Assembly: GCA_026419015.1 (NCBI GenBank)
Contig: JAOAAF010000007.1
Span: forward strand, 305 to 52,314
DNA from: Spirochaetota bacterium
GTDB taxonomy: Bacteria; Spirochaetota; UBA4802; JAGODF01
Length of the DNA stretch: 52,010 bases
Direction: 5' to 3'
Both the position numbers and the translations under genes were made by a program. The notes beneath the pieces were generated by a model that saw only the letters and a list, made by a program, of their open reading frames with translations, had not been told where the DNA came from and searched no databases. Of this stretch, positions 10,043-18,338 are shown piece after piece. Each line of letters starts with the position of its first letter. The first letter of the stretch is position 1.

Positions 10043-10795
10043 ATGACGAAACCACGTGTGGTTGCAATAGTGCAGGCGCGCATGGCTTCGACGAGATTGA
10101 GCGGTAAAGCGCTACTCCCCCTTGCAGGGAAGCCAATTGTATATCGCGTGCTTGAGCGCGCAATGAGCATTCCGTCTGTGGATTGCGTTGTGTTAGCAAT
10201 ACCCCAAAAAAAAGAAGATGAAAAAATCATTGAAGCAGTTACCGACCTTTCGATTTCAATTTTTCAGGGTTCTGAGGAAAACGTTCTGGAAAGATTTTAT
10301 CTTGCTGCCGAAAAATTTTCTGCTGATATTGTGGTGCGCATTACCGCGGATAATCCTTTTACAGATGTCGAGTATGGCAATGAAACAGTTTTATGCGCAA
10401 TCGAAAATAAAAGCGATCTTTGTGCACCCCTTGGTCTTCCACTTGGATGTGCAGTTGAGGTGATTTCATTTGCTGCGCTTGAAATTGCACATCGATTGGG
10501 ACATCTGCCCTATCATCGGGAACATGTGAGCCCATACATAAAAGAACGGCCAGAAGAGTTTTCGATTGTTCGTTTTCCCGTTGCCATTGAACCCCGGTAT
10601 GCATCCTTGCGGCTTACGGTTGATACAGAGGAAGATTATCGACTTGCTTCGCTTCTATACGATGCGCTCTATAAAGGAAAGCCATTTCCATTACAACAAA
10701 CGCTTTCCTATTTGGATGCGCACCCGGAGTTGATTGAAATTAACAAACATGTCGCGCAACGGCCAATGACACATTATTCAGGCGGCTTCACGTGA
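10043..10795 (+). CDS. SpsF-type cytidylyltransferase
   Basis: VVAIVQARMASTRLSGKALLPLAGKPIVYRVLERA; GSEENVLERFYLAAEKFSADIVVRITADNPFTD. Confidence 0.9.
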   Translation: MTKPRVVAIVQARMASTRLSGKALLPLAGKPIVYRVLERAMSIPSVDCVVLAIPQKKEDEKIIEAVTDLSISIFQGSEENVLERFYLAAEKFSADIVVRITADNPFTDVEYGNETVLCAIENKSDLCAPLGLPLGCAVEVISFAALEIAHRLGHLPYHREHVSPYIKERPEEFSIVRFPVAIEPRYASLRLTVDTEEDYRLASLLYDALYKGKPFPLQQTLSYLDAHPELIEINKHVAQRPMTHYSGGFT

Positions 10796-11685
10796 TGTGG
10801 GATGTGTGGATTGTTACAGGAGTGAATGAGAATTTAGGAAGCGGCCATTTCCAGCGAATGGCAGCTCTTGCGTGGCGCCTTCGGCATCGATATTGCATGC
10901 GCGTTTGCATGCGGGTGATGCCATGCGTAGGAACAATCCCTCACGAAATACAGGAATTTATACAAAACGACGTGGATGGCGCACAACTCATCCTTCGCGA
11001 TATGCGCGATTCGTCAATTGAAGAAATTGCTTGGTTGAAAACGAAAGGGAAAGTATGCGTAATAGACGATAGAGGGATGGGAAGAAAAATAGCAGATTTT
11101 CGCATTGAGATATTGCCCCATTATGTAAAAACGGATGACATAATCGAAGGAAATTTTCTTTACGGATTTAATTTTATGAGGAGTCTTGAATTGATAGACG
11201 CTGAAACCGTTGAAAAAAATATCGATATCGCAATTTATGGGGGGAACAAACGTACAAAGGAACTGTTAATCTCACTTATTCCCGAGAATGCGAGGTATTG
11301 TCTGGTAGGAGGAGAAAAAATTTTTTTAGGCGAAAAAGGGATTTATGAACGCGCGGAGAATATCAACTATGCTTTTTCGCTATGTGCTTCGAAAGTGGCG
11401 CTAAGCCATTTTGGAATTTTTTTGTATGAGGCATCTTTGACAAAGTGTCATGTGGATTCGATTAATCCGACTGACTATCACTCGAGGCTCTCAGATTGTG
11501 CCCAAAATCGGATACGAATTACCAATTTTGGAACTTGGAATTCGCTTAACGTAAACGAAGCGCAAAAAACAATTCGATTGCAGATACAAAGACCAATATC
11601 ATGCGAAATATTCCCATCGCAGATTTTATCCACGGCGCTGGGGAGCATCGATGCATTTATTGAAGGGTTATTTGGAATGCTTTGA
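10792..11685 (+). CDS. PseG/SpsG-like nucleotide-sugar hydrolase or glycosyltransferase-like protein
   Basis: N-terminal LGSGHFQRMAALAWRLR (G-x-GHxxRxxxLA), CVIDDRGMGRK; overlaps upstream gene by 4 bp. Confidence 0.65.
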   Translation: MMWDVWIVTGVNENLGSGHFQRMAALAWRLRHRYCMRVCMRVMPCVGTIPHEIQEFIQNDVDGAQLILRDMRDSSIEEIAWLKTKGKVCVIDDRGMGRKIADFRIEILPHYVKTDDIIEGNFLYGFNFMRSLELIDAETVEKNIDIAIYGGNKRTKELLISLIPENARYCLVGGEKIFLGEKGIYERAENINYAFSLCASKVALSHFGIFLYEASLTKCHVDSINPTDYHSRLSDCAQNRIRITNFGTWNSLNVNEAQKTIRLQIQRPISCEIFPSQILSTALGSIDAFIEGLFGML

Positions 11686-12387
11686 GTGATTTTCTAACGC
11701 TTTGTTTACCATTGCAAGATGAATAGAAATATCGTTCGATTTTGGGTCAATAGCATGAGCTTTTTCGAGGTATTCCTTTGCCCGCGCAAAATCGTTCATA
11801 CAAAAGAGGACAAATCCAAGGGTATCTAAATATGCAGCATTTTGGGGATTTGCCGCGACAGCATCTTTCGCGAGCTGATATGCTTCTTTAATATTGCGAT
11901 TTGCTTTGGCATAGAGGTATGCAAGTGAATTTTTTGCAGAGATGTCGTAAGGATTAATTTCCAAAATTTTTCGATATAAATTTATTGCAGTCTCGCGTTT
12001 TCCTGCCACATCGTATGCATAGGCTGTTAAGTGAAGCAACACAAGGTCATCGGGTTGAAAATCCAAACCGCGTTCGCTATAGAGAATGGCTTCTTCGTAC
12101 ATTTGAAGTTTAATGAGAGAAAACGAAATAAGGCGTAGAATTTGAAGTATATCCACAGAAGTGTATTTGAGTTCTAAAACTTTGCGGAAATAGTCGATTG
12201 CTTCAATGTAGTTTTCCACACGGCACGAGGCGACACCTAAGTTGTACAGGATTTCTGGGTTTTGGGGATCAAGCGATAATGCGCTTTTAAGTTTTGCAAT
12301 TGCGGAGGTGAAATTTTTATTATTGAATTCTTTTAGTGCCGAAGAGAGAAATTTTTTCAACTGTATATTGATTTGTGCTTCGCTCAT
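11668..12387 (-). CDS. TPR repeat protein
   Basis: Tandem TPRs (AIAKLKSALSLDPQNPEILYNLGVASCRVENYIEAIDYFRKVLEL...). Confidence 0.88.
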   Translation of the reverse strand: MSEAQINIQLKKFLSSALKEFNNKNFTSAIAKLKSALSLDPQNPEILYNLGVASCRVENYIEAIDYFRKVLELKYTSVDILQILRLISFSLIKLQMYEEAILYSERGLDFQPDDLVLLHLTAYAYDVAGKRETAINLYRKILEINPYDISAKNSLAYLYAKANRNIKEAYQLAKDAVAANPQNAAYLDTLGFVLFCMNDFARAKEYLEKAHAIDPKSNDISIHLAMVNKALENHSKHSK

Positions 12388-12391
12388 TGTG

Positions 12392-13120
12392 TTACCTGAT
12401 GATTCTTAAAAATTCGTGATCTGTACAATCGAGCGAAAGGGGGGTAATTGAAATATATCCGTTTCGCAATTCAAATACATCGGTATTATCCAAGCCAATG
12501 GATTCAATAGATCCCGATAATTGTACGATTTTCGAAGAGTTGTTTTCGTTGTGCAGCAGGTATGTGTCGTTATATTTTCTCCTTCCAAGTGTGGTATATT
12601 TTATGCCTTTTATTTCATGTGATGGGATATTTGGGTAATTAATGTTAAAGAAAAAGGGAAGGCGACTGCGGTAACGCGTAATATCGCTAATAAAATGAAG
12701 TACAAATTGAGCTGCTTCGGAAAAGTAGCTCGAAGAGGTGAGGCAATCGAGAGAAACGGCTATACCATGAATGCCAAATATGCATGCTGTTCGCGCACCT
12801 GCTACGGTGCCAGAAAAATAAACATCGTCTCCGAGATTGGGACCATGATTTATTCCAGCAATAACGATATCGACGGGAGGGATAAAACCACCATTTAATC
12901 CAATGTTAACACAGTCTGCGGTATATCCATCTACGGCAAATTGGCGTTCGTGTATCGTATGGACGGCGATGTTTGTACGAACAGTAATTGCATTTGAACA
13001 GGCACTGCGCTCTTCGGTAGGTGCCACGACGAATACGTCATGTTCTTGCGAAAGGGCATAGTGAAGCGCTTGGAGCCCTTCTGCATTTATACCATCATCG
13101 TTAGTCAGTAAAATTGTCAT
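12392..13120 (-). CDS. surE: 5'-nucleotidase SurE; start at 13120 preferred over 13156
   Basis: MTILLTNDDGINAEGLQALHYAL; VVAPTEERSACSNAIT; GINHGPNLGDDVYFSGTVAGAR. Confidence 0.96.
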   Translation of the reverse strand: MTILLTNDDGINAEGLQALHYALSQEHDVFVVAPTEERSACSNAITVRTNIAVHTIHERQFAVDGYTADCVNIGLNGGFIPPVDIVIAGINHGPNLGDDVYFSGTVAGARTACIFGIHGIAVSLDCLTSSSYFSEAAQFVLHFISDITRYRSRLPFFFNINYPNIPSHEIKGIKYTTLGRRKYNDTYLLHNENNSSKIVQLSGSIESIGLDNTDVFELRNGYISITPLSLDCTDHEFLRIIR

Positions 13121-13231
13121 TGCAAATATATCAATTGTTTGGAATATGAGGTGCACAGGCTGTTGTGCTCCAATGACAATGTGGCAGGAGAAGGCTATTC
13201 ATTGCAAGATTAATATGGTGTATTCCTAACC

Positions 13232-14035
13232 GTGAAACGAATTATTGAACAGTTGCGAAGCATTGAAAAATTGCTTCATCGTTATGAATCTCTCGCGGTT
13301 GCTGTTTCTGGCGGGATGGATTCATCGTTTTTGGCATATTTAGCAAAAAATGCATTAGGCTCAAGGATGATTGCATTAATGGCGCACACACAATTTGGTA
13401 TTGCCCATGAAATGAATAATTTTGCCTCTTTTGCACAAAGAAATGACATTCCTTTATCTTTGGTTCATGTTGATATTTTTGCAAATGAGGATGTAATTCA
13501 AAATAATATCAATCGGTGTTATTATTGCAAGAAAGAGATTTTCAATGCGATTATTGCTCACGCCCGGCAAAAGGGATTTCATACGATTGCTGATGGCACT
13601 AATAGTTCTGATGAAAAGGATTTTCGGCCTGGGCGAAAAGCAATTGAAGAACTCAATATCGTTTCACCGCTTGCTGAGGTAGGCTTCACAAAGGAAGATA
13701 TAATCAATGCGGTGAATTATTTGCAGATTGAAATCCCAACCCGATATTCGAATTCTTGTTTAGCAACAAGAATCGAATATGGGACCAGAATAACTCATGA
13801 ACTGTTGCAGATAGTTCATGAAAGCGAAAGTATGCTTTGGAAGTTGGGGATTGAACCAGTACGCGTTCGCATTCACAGGGAAATTGCGCGGATTGAAACT
13901 GTGCCCCAAAATATACAAAAAATCGTTAATGACAATGAGATGCGAAAAGCTATAGTTTCTGAACTAAAATCTCGCGGGATTAAGCATGTAACCATAGATA
14001 TTGAAGGTTATCGCACTGGAAGTATGAATCGATGA
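13232..14035 (+). CDS. larE: LarE-family ATP-dependent sulfur transferase
   Basis: PP-loop VAVSGGMDSSFLAYLA, NRCYYCKKEIF, DGTNSSDEKDFRPGRKAIEEL, NSCLATRIEYG; GTG start. Confidence 0.92.
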   Translation: MKRIIEQLRSIEKLLHRYESLAVAVSGGMDSSFLAYLAKNALGSRMIALMAHTQFGIAHEMNNFASFAQRNDIPLSLVHVDIFANEDVIQNNINRCYYCKKEIFNAIIAHARQKGFHTIADGTNSSDEKDFRPGRKAIEELNIVSPLAEVGFTKEDIINAVNYLQIEIPTRYSNSCLATRIEYGTRITHELLQIVHESESMLWKLGIEPVRVRIHREIARIETVPQNIQKIVNDNEMRKAIVSELKSRGIKHVTIDIEGYRTGSMNR

Positions 14036-14066
14036 AAAGAAAGTTACATCTTTAGAAGTATTTTAC

Positions 14067-14094
14067 TTGACGCGAATAAAGTTTACAATAATAT
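14067..14094 (+). promoter_or_regulatory. Putative sigma70-type promoter
   Basis: TTGACG - N16 - TAATAT upstream of the 14173 gene. Confidence 0.55.
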
Positions 14095-14172
14095 GATGAT
14101 AGAATATTTTCATGGTTTATTAGCACAGATAGAAGGTGCGTACAAATAAAAACGTTAAAAGGGGTAAGAAAA

Positions 14173-14925
14173 ATGGGAAAGAGAGTTTTTGTTTTTGTGC
14201 TTGTAATTGCGATGTGTGGTAAGATGGAAATTTATGCACAGCAGGGGGAACCAAAAAAGACGTTTAATGAATTGTATCAACCATTGCCCGTGATTTTGAG
14301 ATTAAGTTACGAAAATTTTAGGAATATAAAGTTGTTACATGCAGCGATTTTAAATTATGGAGGCGGAGAAGAGGAGTTTGATCGACTCGTCGATGAGTAT
14401 GCTGAAGCAAGTTCGTTGTATTTCCGTAATGAATACATTCTTTCTGCGAACAAATTCACCGAAAATGAAAAAAATATTGCACAGGTAGCAGAAAAACTCG
14501 CAAAAAAGTATAAGGAAATAGCAGAAGAAATAAACAAAAAAACAATAAAAATGAAAGTGGCAGCAGATTTTCGATTTTCTTTGTTAGGCAGAAAAGGGGA
14601 TCTCCATGAAGGCGTTGATGAAGCAATAAGGAATGGTGGCTTTAGCCTTACAAAGGCGAACGATCTTTTTGCGCGTGCCCGATATATCGATGCGATTTAT
14701 TTCTATCGTCGTTCGAAAGAAAATAATTTCAAGGTATACGAAATTTTAAGTAAGCATTTTGAACAAAAGAAAAATGAAGCCATAAGGAGAGGGAAAAAAG
14801 AGGATATCGCATTTTTTGAGCGCGAAGAAAAAAGGTATCAACTTCCTGAAGAATATAAAAAGGATGTTATTGATAACAAAAATAAAGTATATCTCGCAGG
14901 TGGGGAGAGAGAGAAAGAAAAGTAA
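14173..14925 (+). CDS. Hypothetical exported protein, lysine/glutamate-rich helical
   Basis: ATG preceded by AAAAGGGG; signal peptide VFVFVLVIAMCGKMEIYAQ; no recognised domain. Confidence 0.75.
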   Translation: MGKRVFVFVLVIAMCGKMEIYAQQGEPKKTFNELYQPLPVILRLSYENFRNIKLLHAAILNYGGGEEEFDRLVDEYAEASSLYFRNEYILSANKFTENEKNIAQVAEKLAKKYKEIAEEINKKTIKMKVAADFRFSLLGRKGDLHEGVDEAIRNGGFSLTKANDLFARARYIDAIYFYRRSKENNFKVYEILSKHFEQKKNEAIRRGKKEDIAFFEREEKRYQLPEEYKKDVIDNKNKVYLAGGEREKEK

Positions 14926-14954
14926 TAAAAGCTGAAATCTTCTATTGAAGGTTT

Positions 14955-14990
14955 TAAAAAAAAGGCATGCAGGATAAATCTGCATGCCTT
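14955..14990. terminator. Strong hairpin terminator between convergent genes
   Basis: Perfect 11-bp stem AAGGCATGCAG / CTGCATGCCTT, 7-nt loop; A-run at 14956-14963 supplies a T-run for minus-strand transcription. Confidence 0.8.
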
Positions 14991-15004
14991 CGCTTTTCAT
15001 TTTG

Positions 15005-15526
15005 TTATATTGCGAGTTGAAGGTGTTGGCGGGAATGTCGAAGCACAAAATCGGGTACTATCCCGAGCCGTATATATTTTTCCTGCAATGCAGAGGGCAA
15101 ATGCTTAAAATCGCGAATTTTTCCTCTGCAGTTTTTTGACCCACAACGGCAATCCATCTCCCAATAGTCTTCTGCCATCGTTGTGGAATAGTCAAAAGTA
15201 ATTTCTTCGCCTTTATGGATGTGTTTGATTGCAAAGAGAAGGACTGAATTTCCAAAGATTTTAATCCCTGCGTTTGGGTTACAGGAATGATTTATGTAGT
15301 TATCGGGAGTACGGGTGGGTCCTAAAAATAGATTTTCGCTAATTTGGAGATAGTGATTGTTTTTTGGATTTAATCTTTTCTTATACTCCTCCATTGTGTA
15401 GATTTTTCCTCGGAATTCAATAATAAACGCATTCGGCTCAAAGTTCCTATTTGCAAAAACCGATTTGCCTTTATCGGTTATTTTTAGAGTTAGGTACGAA
15501 ATGTCAATGGACTGCTCACTATCCAT
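15005..15526 (-). CDS. SET-domain protein (putative protein lysine methyltransferase)
   Basis: SET motifs YINHSCNPNAGI and GEEITFDYSTT with post-SET-like CRCGSKNCRG; ATG at 15526 preferred over TTG at 15601. Confidence 0.85.
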   Translation of the reverse strand: MDSEQSIDISYLTLKITDKGKSVFANRNFEPNAFIIEFRGKIYTMEEYKKRLNPKNNHYLQISENLFLGPTRTPDNYINHSCNPNAGIKIFGNSVLLFAIKHIHKGEEITFDYSTTMAEDYWEMDCRCGSKNCRGKIRDFKHLPSALQEKYIRLGIVPDFVLRHSRQHLQLAI

Positions 15527-15769
15527 ATATACCCCATTGTTTCTTGTGTAAGATTCGCGTCTTTGTTTTAAAGACTGTTGGGTATTCCCAACACATAACA
15601 AGTTAAAAAAACGTCAATAAAAAAGTTAAAATCATCAAATACCTCTTTGCCGATTGCACCTCCTTTATATTAAATCTAATATGACATAATTTTTTTCCTG
15701 TATTTTATAGTAAAGTATAATAAAAAAATTGAAAATGGGTCACATTTTTTTTAAAAAATTTAAATTTTT

Positions 15770-16588
15770 TTATTTCACGGCATATATTTCCAACGTATCA
15801 GAAAAAGAAAGCCAATGAGAGACCTTTGCGTATATCCAGTTGAAAGGGTAAACTGAAGCAAGGTGGGGAAGAAAAAATCGTTCAGGGTGAATTCCACCTG
15901 GATATGTCATTATTTTAGAAAATTGTAATGATCGCAACAGGATGCGGACGCATCGTGGAGTAAAATTTATTCGATGATCAAGCGGATGGTTTTTAAACCA
16001 ATCGTTTTTATGGAAAAAAAACTGAGGGCCAAATGCAGAAGGGACAGAAAAGGCAAAAACCCCTCCTTTTTCTATTGCATCGCTTATTTTGGTAATTGCT
16101 CCTAATGGATTAGATAAATGTTCAATAAAATACCATGCGGTAATGACTGAATATTTTTTAGAGAGTTTCACATTTTCAAAACGGTCGTTTATTACGGGGA
16201 TGGCGTATTTTTTTTTACAATAATTGGCAGCTTCATGCGATATTTCGATTCCTGAAAGATTGGTAATGCCTTCGTCCATTGCCGATTTTAGGAAAAATCC
16301 GTATGCACAGCCGATATCCAATAAACTCGATATGTTCTTTGTAAGTGCTTTGATCCGTTGAATGCGTTTGCGAGAAAGATTATAAATGTTGTTGAAGTCT
16401 TCTACATATGTTTTTCCGTATTGGGCCTTATATTCGTCGGTAAAATATTTTTTGTCGTATTTGATTTCTCGATGAGTTTCATTGAATATCGCCGTGCAAA
16501 AGGTGCATTTGAAGAGAATCACATGGCCATTGTATAAGGGTTTAGTTTTTTTACTTTGGCAAATTGGGCATTCTTTTTGAATTTTCAT
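15770..16588 (-). CDS. Class I SAM-dependent methyltransferase with N-terminal zinc-ribbon-like Cys motifs
   Basis: MKIQKECPICQ...CTFC, LLDIGCAYGFFLKSAMDEG, SVITAWYFIEHLSNP; start 16588 avoids the overlap with the upstream gene. Confidence 0.85.
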   Translation of the reverse strand: MKIQKECPICQSKKTKPLYNGHVILFKCTFCTAIFNETHREIKYDKKYFTDEYKAQYGKTYVEDFNNIYNLSRKRIQRIKALTKNISSLLDIGCAYGFFLKSAMDEGITNLSGIEISHEAANYCKKKYAIPVINDRFENVKLSKKYSVITAWYFIEHLSNPLGAITKISDAIEKGGVFAFSVPSAFGPQFFFHKNDWFKNHPLDHRINFTPRCVRILLRSLQFSKIMTYPGGIHPERFFLPHLASVYPFNWIYAKVSHWLSFSDTLEIYAVK

Positions 16589-16592
16589 TGGT

Positions 16593-17093
16593 TTATGTAT
16601 TTTTTTTTCGCTTTTTTGCAGGTTCCACAACGATGTTGACTCCGCGAATTTTTGCTTTATCGAGCGATACGATAACGAGTTCGGCAAATTGTTCTGGCAC
16701 TTCGATAAAAGAGTAGGTGGAATGAATATCAATTTTTCCAATGTTTTTCCCATCGATCCCGGAACGCTTTACAATTTCACGGATGAGGTCTCCCGGTGTT
16801 ATTTTGTGATTTTTGCCAATGTTTATGAAAATGCGCGCGCGACCATCTTTTACATCTTCAAAAATTAGCTTTCCTGCCGGAGGATTGATAAAAATTTCTG
16901 AAGGATCAAAATCAAGGTCGGCGATATCGCCTAAATGCTCTTTAAGCAATGCAGCAGCGAGGAGGGTTTTTCCCTTAAAAAAGGGGAGATGTTTTGCCAA
17001 TTTTTTTACAAGCCTCACGTATTGCGACAGGTCGTCAGAAATGGCTGATTGCATAATTTTTTCAATTTTCCTTTTACTGTTTTTCATCAGCAT
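16593..17093 (-). CDS. Stand-alone DbpA-type RNA-binding domain protein
   Basis: ARIFINIGKNHKITPGDLIREIVKRSGIDGKNIGKIDIHSTYSFIEVPEQFAELVIVSLDKAKIRGVNIVVEPAK; no helicase core. Confidence 0.82.
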   Translation of the reverse strand: MLMKNSKRKIEKIMQSAISDDLSQYVRLVKKLAKHLPFFKGKTLLAAALLKEHLGDIADLDFDPSEIFINPPAGKLIFEDVKDGRARIFINIGKNHKITPGDLIREIVKRSGIDGKNIGKIDIHSTYSFIEVPEQFAELVIVSLDKAKIRGVNIVVEPAKKRKKNT

Positions 17094-17245
17094 CGGCTCC
17101 TTTCGATGATAGCTTTTTTATTACAATTCTTATGTGCTCGCATGAATAAAAGAATGGGTTTTTTCAATTTACTAGAAAAATAATAAAAAATATTTCAAGC
17201 ATAATAATTATTTTGTCAAAAAGATATTTAATAAAATGGATTGTA

Positions 17246-17911
17246 TTAATCCTGTTTGCACCGATAACCAACATTTCGTACTGTCTCGATAATGGTGCTA
17301 AATTCTTCACCCAATTTACTTCGCAAACGCCGGATATGAACATCTACAGTACGGGTACCTCCAATATAATCAACACCCCAAATTTTATTCAACAGTTCTT
17401 TTCGAGATATTACAATTCCCTTGTTTTCAACGAGATATCGCAATAGTTCGAATTCTTTGAAGGTGCATTCAATTTTTTCATCATTCAAGAAAACAGAATA
17501 TTCTCGTGTGTTTATCATGATATTTCCAGCAATCAAGATGTTTTCATCATTTGCAATATTTGCACGGCGAATGGCGATATTAATTCTTTCTTTGAGTTCC
17601 GTGCTTCTAAAAGGATATAAAATAAAATCTGTAAAAAACCATTCGGGTTTAATTTGTTTTTCTGATCCCTCAAAAACAATGAGCAGAACTGGAATTTTAA
17701 GAAGCTTTTTTCTTATTTTTGAGAGATAAAATTGTATGTTGTCGTACGAATTAAAAATTTCAATATCAACGAGAAGAATAATAATTTCATAAATGTTAAT
17801 TTTATCGATTGAAGAATATTCAACAGCGTCCAAATCGGATATTTTTTCATAAAAATCCTTTAAAAAATTCTTGTTATTCGATAAAATTCCAACTTTTTTC
17901 ATTATTAACAC
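17246..17911 (-). CDS. OmpR/PhoB-type response regulator with atypical receiver domain
   Basis: C-terminal winged helix CTFKEFELLRYLVENKGIVISRKELLNKIWGVDYIGGTRTVDVHIRRLRSKLG; receiver lacks the acidic pair. Confidence 0.88.
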   Translation of the reverse strand: MLIMKKVGILSNNKNFLKDFYEKISDLDAVEYSSIDKINIYEIIILLVDIEIFNSYDNIQFYLSKIRKKLLKIPVLLIVFEGSEKQIKPEWFFTDFILYPFRSTELKERINIAIRRANIANDENILIAGNIMINTREYSVFLNDEKIECTFKEFELLRYLVENKGIVISRKELLNKIWGVDYIGGTRTVDVHIRRLRSKLGEEFSTIIETVRNVGYRCKQD

Positions 17912-18121
17912 TTTTGTAACGTTATAGAAACCACTTTTTTGGTGAACAGTAAATAAAAATGGTATTAGTATAATATGAATTACGTTGGTTTACACTGAAA
18001 TACCTTTTGCAATTTATAAATTCTTATATTGATAAGTTGATGGGATATGCAGAAATTTTTCAAGCTTCTTTTTGTCTTGTATATCAATATGTTAATTTGT
18101 ATAAGTTTATCTCAATTGTAA

Positions 18122-18150
18122 TTGACATTGCTTTGTGGTGTTTGTATATT
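18122..18150 (+). promoter_or_regulatory. Strong sigma70-type promoter
   Basis: TTGACA - N17 - TATATT; first CDS downstream starts at 18339. Confidence 0.7.
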
Positions 18151-18338
18151 ATATCCCATGTTGTTCGAAAATAGTGTGTGTTAGAAAGGCTGTTTTTTCT
18201 CTATAAATTTAAAGAGGAATCGACTGAGTTTTTCTGAATTTTGTGTGCATATCATATTTAAGAAAAAACGAGCATGTATATTAAAACTGAGGCTGAGAAG
18301 AAAGTGAAAATATGTCATGCAGAAAGGGGGTAATGTAA

